Positions 5,262 to 5,425 of a stretch of DNA of 5,425 nt are shown here, in pieces. Position numbers and translations under genes: made by a program. The notes beneath the pieces are model-generated. The model saw only the letters and a program-made list of their open reading frames with translations, was not told the DNA's origin and did not search any database. The stretch is from Kitasatospora phosalacinea. Its GTDB lineage: Bacteria; Actinomycetota; Actinomycetes; Streptomycetales; Streptomycetaceae. Where the stretch lies: the NCBI RefSeq assembly GCF_000716545.1, contig NZ_JNWZ01000126.1, forward strand, positions 1 to 5,425. The letters run 5' to 3'. Positions within the stretch are counted from its first letter, which is position 1. Each line of letters opens with the position of its first letter.

Positions 5262-5293
5262 AGGGGGCGTGCGGAAGGCTCCGCACGCCCCCT
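5262..5293. terminator. Bidirectional terminator between cimA and the convergent gene
   Basis: AGGGGGCGTGCGGA (5262-5275) and TCCGCACGCCCCCT (5280-5293) form a perfect 14-bp stem with an AGGC loop, 25 bases after the cimA stop. It is the longest uninterrupted inverted repeat I found in the window. Being symmetric, it should stop transcription from both cimA and the minus-strand gene ending at 5327. Confidence 0.85.
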
Positions 5294-5309
5294 TCTGGCG
5301 TGTCCATTA

Positions 5310-5321
5310 CCCCTTCGGGGG
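5310..5321 (-). terminator. Short tetraloop hairpin after the minus-strand gene
   Basis: CCCC-TTCG-GGGG (5310-5321) forms a 4-bp stem closed by a C(UUCG)G tetraloop when read on the plus strand, and a CGAA loop on the minus strand. It lies 5 bases past the minus-strand stop and may add to the 14-bp hairpin as a second 3'-end structure. Confidence 0.35.
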
Positions 5322-5326
5322 CCCCG

Positions 5327-5425
5327 TCATCGCAGTCGGGCGAGGAGGGCGTGTTCGACGAGGGTGATGAGTGCGCTCTTGGCGCTGTCCCGGCGTCGGG
5401 CGTCGAGGGTGATGATGGGGATGTC
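5327..5425 (-). CDS. C-terminal end of a CvnD-like (conservon) GTP-binding protein, partial
   Basis: The minus strand carries 32 codons and a TGA stop at 5327-5329; the start lies beyond the window. The residues include IPIITLDARRRDSAK and then SALITLVEHALLARLR. This closely resembles the C-terminus of the small ATP/GTP-binding proteins that form the last member (CvnD) of streptomycete conservons, where a sensor kinase-like protein, a roadblock/LC7 protein and a DUF742 protein are encoded upstream. Those proteins are thought to act as a membrane-associated, G-protein-like signalling complex. In this family the segment is a final beta strand followed by a terminal helix. The nucleotide-binding motifs are outside the window, so the family call rests on remembered similarity of this tail. 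The gene converges on cimA and shares its terminator. Confidence 0.7.
   Translation of the reverse strand, partial: DIPIITLDARRRDSAKSALITLVEHALLARLR

Overview
The window has very high G+C, with codon third positions almost all G or C, and carries amino-acid biosynthesis genes of actinobacterial type. It most likely comes from a streptomycete (Streptomyces or Kitasatospora). That placement rests on codon use and protein resemblance judged from memory; no search was run.

Layout, left to right: the 3' end of an unrecognised gene (1-144, +); a dyad-rich gap; leuB, 3-isopropylmalate dehydrogenase (312-1349, +), which looks leaderless; a gap of 172 bases with three successive inverted repeats; ilvE, branched-chain aminotransferase (1522-2634, +); a strong 12-bp terminator hairpin; a Uma2-family (DUF820) putative nuclease (2734-3300, +) with its own strong ribosome binding site; a 331-base regulatory region; cimA, citramalate synthase (3632-5236, +); a 14-bp hairpin shared with a convergent gene; and the C-terminus of a conservon-type (CvnD-like) GTP-binding protein on the minus strand (5327-5425).

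The three metabolic genes serve one pathway group. CimA makes citramalate from pyruvate and acetyl-CoA. LeuB (with LeuCD, not present here) carries it to 2-oxobutyrate and also performs the parallel step of leucine synthesis. IlvE puts the amino group on isoleucine, leucine and valine.

The most notable element is the region before cimA. It holds a 16-codon leader ORF (3360-3410) whose centre reads Leu-Ser-Leu-Ile-Ile, with two adjacent ATT isoleucine codons that are rare in such a genome. RNA that can form several helices follows, and then a textbook intrinsic terminator with a T-rich tail (3469-3502), about 130 bases before the cimA start. This is best explained as an isoleucine- (and perhaps leucine-) responsive transcription attenuator of cimA.
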